64,000 nt of DNA, taken from the NCBI RefSeq assembly GCF_024494385.1, contig NZ_JAEVLT010000004.1, positions 62,001 to 126,000 on the forward strand. Direction: 5' to 3'. Within the stretch, counting starts at the first letter, position 1. Every line of letters begins with the position of its first letter. Positions 60,852 to 64,000 of this stretch are shown piece by piece. A program made the position numbers and the translations under genes. This DNA comes from Bacillus sp. EB600 (GTDB lineage: Bacteria > Bacillota > Bacilli > Bacillales > Cytobacillaceae). The notes under the pieces are model-generated. The model searched no databases. It was not told where the DNA came from and saw nothing but the letters and a program-made list of their open reading frames with translations.

Positions 60852-62045
60852 TTATCCTTCCAAAATATTGAATAATTTATTCATCTCTCTGGATGTTCCA
60901 TAGTTCTCTTTAGCTAAAGTACTAGAGAAATTACTTCGTAAAAACTTATTTTCGATTAATTTTTTTAAGGCTAAGTAAATTTCATTTTCATCAATATTTA
61001 CAATTAGCCCTGTTTTTCCATTAGATATTTGTTCATTAGCTCCATTTACATTTGTTGTTACAATAGGTTTGAAAAACTGTTTAGCTTCAATTAATGTAAT
61101 GCAATAGCCTTCATATCTTGAAGGTTGTACGTATATATCACACTGTTCTAAGTAAGGGTATGGATTAGTATCTGATCCTAACAAAATGAATTTATCCTCT
61201 AATTTATTTTCAATTATTAATTTTTCATATTCTTTTCTAGAATTTCCTTCTCCTAAACAGTACCATCTTATATTGTATCCATCATTTATTAATTGAGAAA
61301 AAGCACGAATTGCTATGTCTTGCCCTTTTTCTTTTGATAACCTTCCAATTGTTAAAATTCTTAGACCATCAAAATCATCCTTAAACCCACTACCTCTTTT
61401 AGCATATTCTTTAATAAGGTCTGAAGGAACAATATTAAAAAACACTTCTACTTTTTTACTTATTTCAGGTAACAAATTTATTAGTTTTATCTTCGCTTCG
61501 TAAGAAACAACAAATATTCTATCAAACTTTTTATATATTTTTGTTGCAAAACTTTTATTAAAACCAATTTTGGTGACATCGAAATGAATCCATTGTACCT
61601 TTTGCTTTGATTTTATTTTGTTTATAACATAATAGCTTATTAATTCCATTGGTCCTGCATATGCAACAGCAATATCATATTCAGTTTTAAAACTAGGAAA
61701 ATCCTTTAAAACATATTTAATAAATGGACTTTTTTCCCCTATAATTTTAGTATAAAAGAGAAGACACATGAAATTTATAGCTTTTATCCACATGCCTGAT
61801 TTGAGAAGTTTTATTACTGTTAAGTGAAGTGGCTGATTTATAATATCTTTAATCTGGTTATATCCTTGTAAGTACTCTACATGAACATAATCAGGGATTG
61901 AATCTTGGAAGTCTCCATACTCCTCTAACAGTAGGATTGAAATATCAAACTTATCTTTTGGCATTTCGGATATCATGTTAAGTAATGCTTTTTCCGTTCC
62001 ACCTACATTCATATTTATAATCATAAAAATAATTTTTTTCTTCAT
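60852..62045 (-). CDS. Family 4 glycosyltransferase
   Basis: A 397-residue GT-B enzyme: NVGGTEKALLNMISEMP near the N-terminus, ILTIGRLSKEKGQDIAIRAF in the donor domain, and the E-x7-E motif in SRYEGYCITLIEAKQFFKP. Retaining transferase; the sugar is unknown. Its ATG overlaps the pyruvyltransferase stop (ATGA), so the genes are coupled. Confidence 0.9.
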   Translation of the reverse strand: MKKKIIFMIINMNVGGTEKALLNMISEMPKDKFDISILLLEEYGDFQDSIPDYVHVEYLQGYNQIKDIINQPLHLTVIKLLKSGMWIKAINFMCLLFYTKIIGEKSPFIKYVLKDFPSFKTEYDIAVAYAGPMELISYYVINKIKSKQKVQWIHFDVTKIGFNKSFATKIYKKFDRIFVVSYEAKIKLINLLPEISKKVEVFFNIVPSDLIKEYAKRGSGFKDDFDGLRILTIGRLSKEKGQDIAIRAFSQLINDGYNIRWYCLGEGNSRKEYEKLIIENKLEDKFILLGSDTNPYPYLEQCDIYVQPSRYEGYCITLIEAKQFFKPIVTTNVNGANEQISNGKTGLIVNIDENEIYLALKKLIENKFLRSNFSSTLAKENYGTSREMNKLFNILEG

Positions 62046-63163
62046 ACTTCCTCCTGCACTATTAAGTTAACTCCCAAGAATTCGCTTAATTTCACAAATT
62101 GATTATTTGCTCCAGATATTACCGACTTCAAATTATTTTTATTATTAAACGATTTGTCTATAGTAGTATCATCATATTGTAAATAAAGTTTATCCATGGT
62201 AATTAGAATTTCATTAAGGTTAATGTCTATTAACATATTAGATGTTTTTTTGCTATAGATAACAGGCATGACACCTATACCCAGTATTAATGCTAATATA
62301 TTGGCATGAAATCTAGCAGCCACAAACAATTTAAAAGAAGCTATTAAATTAATAGCTTCTTCTAATTTCCCTTGATATTCGTACGTTGCCACTTTTTGAA
62401 GAGCCTGTTTTGATAACTGTGATTGGATTATATTTATGATCTCAAGGTCTCCCTCATTCTTACAAAAAGACATTAAATAACATTCATAACCTCTGTTTAC
62501 TAGTAATTCTATTGTTTTAATCGTACTACTAATATATTCATTAAAATAACTTGATAATCCATGTTTATGCCGGACATCTATAATCGAAAAACCAACTCTA
62601 TTGTTAATGGTTAATCCTTTATACTTTTCTACATTTTTTTGGAAAATAATATCAGGTGCATACCTAACTTGAGGTAGGTTTTTAAATAATTCATAAGAAT
62701 ATAGATCTCGAAAACAAACGTCATTGCATAATTTAAAAAATTGATAATAATCGTTTAAGAATTTCTCTGTCTTATATGGACCAAAATTTGCACCAAGAAT
62801 AAATATAGGCTTTTGCCTTTTTTTAAATTCTTTGGCTATTTCCATCCTTTCTTTATATAAGGAATGATGATAATCTTCTTCCCTAAAAATGGAACCTCCC
62901 AAAAATAATAGAGCATCATGTTCCTCTGCTACTTTATGAAAATTGGTTATTGAATCAGTAATTTTAAGTCGTTGCCCTATTTTATTTAGCAATGAATATT
63001 TTCTTTTTTTTACATTAGGATAGGCAGAAAGAAACCGATCATAATTTTCTCCCAGGTAGTTAACAGTAAATTCACAATTAGGAAATTTCTTTACTAGAAC
63101 ATCTAAAAAAAGATCATCCCCTAAGTTAAACATTAAATAAATATCAACAAAAATTTTCTTCAT
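62042..63163 (-). CDS. Polysaccharide pyruvyl transferase family protein
   Basis: A 373-residue protein of the CsaB/WcaK family (GT-B-like). FVDIYLMFNLGDDLFLDVLV starts the fold, ALLFLGGSIFREEDY and FVAARFHANILALILGIGVMP are the hallmark blocks. It would add ketal pyruvate to a sugar of the polymer, adding negative charge. It ends in the start of the GT4 gene. Confidence 0.87.
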   Translation of the reverse strand: MKKIFVDIYLMFNLGDDLFLDVLVKKFPNCEFTVNYLGENYDRFLSAYPNVKKRKYSLLNKIGQRLKITDSITNFHKVAEEHDALLFLGGSIFREEDYHHSLYKERMEIAKEFKKRQKPIFILGANFGPYKTEKFLNDYYQFFKLCNDVCFRDLYSYELFKNLPQVRYAPDIIFQKNVEKYKGLTINNRVGFSIIDVRHKHGLSSYFNEYISSTIKTIELLVNRGYECYLMSFCKNEGDLEIINIIQSQLSKQALQKVATYEYQGKLEEAINLIASFKLFVAARFHANILALILGIGVMPVIYSKKTSNMLIDINLNEILITMDKLYLQYDDTTIDKSFNNKNNLKSVISGANNQFVKLSEFLGVNLIVQEEV

Positions 63164-63189
63164 AAAATCATCACCATCATCACCATTTA

Positions 63190-64000
63190 TTAATTTTGCA
63201 CCAATTGATAAAACTTATTTAATTGATTTACAGAATTATATGCTTCAATAGTATTCAATTCCTGAATTATTTTGATTTTAAAACTCTGATCATCGAGATA
63301 TTTTTTTATTCCTTTATAAATATTGTGAATATCACACTCGACTATTAATCCATCAACATTATTATTAATTATTTCTTTTGCAGTAGGAAAGTTAGTACAT
63401 ACAATTGGCCTTTTTAAAATTTTAGCTTCACTTACTGTAAGACCAAACCCTTCCTTAATTGAAGTTTGTACATATAAATCACAATTTTTCATATATGGAT
63501 AAGGATTTATTTTTTTACCAAGAAGAGTAAAATGGGAATTTAATTCAAATTTATCTATTATATTTTGGAGTTTGTTTCTTTCTGGACCTTCTCCAATAAC
63601 GAACCATTTAAACTTATATCCTGAACTCTTAAGCAGTTTTGCTACTTCAATTGCCATATCATATCCTTTAGCCGTTACAAGTCTTCCAACTGTTAATATA
63701 TTTATTACTGACTTATCAAATTCATGAACTACATGTTCATTAGACATTTTATAAATTAATGAGGGGTTTATTATATCTAAAATTAGTTCAACCTTTTTAT
63801 TGTATTCTTCTCTTATTTGGGACACAGATTTATTGATGTGCTTAGAAACAGTAATGATTTTTTGTATTTCCTTATATGATTCAAAATCAATCTCTTTATT
63901 ATATAGTGAGTTAGTATAATCTGTATTAATCCAGGCAAGTTTTTTTGACGCGGTAACTTTATTAGCTACAAAGTATGTGGGCATTCCTTGACTATATGCA
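63190..64000 (-). CDS. Family 4 glycosyltransferase, partial at window edge
   Basis: C-terminal 270 residues of a GT-B enzyme; the frame is open to the right edge (AYSQG before the first Met at 63984), so the true start lies outside. INILTVGRLVTAKGYDMAIE and SIKEGFGLTVSEAKILKRPI (E-x7-E) are the donor-site motifs. Similar in plan to the 60852-62045 protein but distinct. It shows that the EPS cluster continues. Confidence 0.88.
   Translation of the reverse strand, partial: AYSQGMPTYFVANKVTASKKLAWINTDYTNSLYNKEIDFESYKEIQKIITVSKHINKSVSQIREEYNKKVELILDIINPSLIYKMSNEHVVHEFDKSVINILTVGRLVTAKGYDMAIEVAKLLKSSGYKFKWFVIGEGPERNKLQNIIDKFELNSHFTLLGKKINPYPYMKNCDLYVQTSIKEGFGLTVSEAKILKRPIVCTNFPTAKEIINNNVDGLIVECDIHNIYKGIKKYLDDQSFKIKIIQELNTIEAYNSVNQLNKFYQLVQN

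Overview
The window reads as chromosome of an aerobic, endospore-forming Bacillaceae bacterium (Bacillus/Neobacillus type). The evidence is the moderately AT-rich sequence, AGGAGG-type ribosome sites with frequent GTG and TTG starts, and typical Bacillus genes: YcnJ, BdbCD, CheV, YkuE, a SleB/CwlJ-type hydrolase and a SinI-like peptide. No rRNA, tRNA, CRISPR array, insertion sequence or prophage block was seen.

Layout. 1-5.6 kb: an ACT protein plus PFL/UPF0210 pair, a CoxG-like protein, and two PLP aminotransferases, the second paired with an Lrp/AsnC regulator (alaT-alaR type). 5.7-12.5 kb: a minus-strand operon with a LivJFGHM-type ABC importer, an unannotated 59-residue ORF, an alpha/beta hydrolase and an SDR reductase. 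Next to it is a 1083-residue STAND ATPase/TPR/BTAD regulator (12.6-15.9 kb). The importer promoter carries 11-bp-spaced direct repeats of the kind SARP/BTAD activators use. 16-20 kb: hom-thrB (no thrC between them) and serA. 20-28 kb: HAD hydrolase, LysM cell-wall hydrolase, YcnJ copper protein, BdbDC thiol oxidase pair, CDF metal exporter and a metallo-beta-lactamase-fold hydrolase.

28-42 kb: a near-complete phenylacetate catabolic region. It has paaK, paaABCD, an EthD-like protein, paaF, paaG, an aldehyde dehydrogenase, paaH, paaJ, a third crotonase, paaX, and thioesterases and a nitronate-monooxygenase-like protein at the edges. No PaaE reductase or PaaZ fusion is seen. A shared site, NNCGTT-N5-NNCGTT or a near match, lies at the paaA, paaX and paaK promoters and is a candidate PaaX operator.

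42-46 kb: a 6-phosphogluconolactonase-like protein, an array of ten well-kept 52-bp tandem repeats, cheV with a SigD promoter, and a c-di-GMP-I riboswitch directly before a 37-codon SinI-like anti-repressor gene that was not among the longer ORFs. 46-51.6 kb: a RiPP-like cassette. It has a Gly/Asn-rich precursor with a YxxP leader motif, an HPr-kinase-like kinase, a PqqD/RRE protein, an S26-type peptidase, an ABC exporter and a nucleotidyltransferase. It resembles paeninodin-type lasso peptide loci but has neither the asparagine-synthetase-like cyclase nor the B2 protease. 52.9-55.3 kb: a beta-helix protein with phage-tail-like C-terminal modules. 55.6-64 kb: an AT-rich exopolysaccharide cluster (GT2, two acyltransferases, Wzx flippase, two GT4, pyruvyltransferase) that runs off the right edge.

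Intergenic space holds five degenerate copies of a structured Bacillus-type repeat. The strongest leads are the riboswitch-sinI unit, the cyclase-less RiPP cassette, the paa operators, and the SARP-like repeats at the importer promoter. Starts were often moved to a downstream codon with a good Shine-Dalgarno site; this is stated where done.
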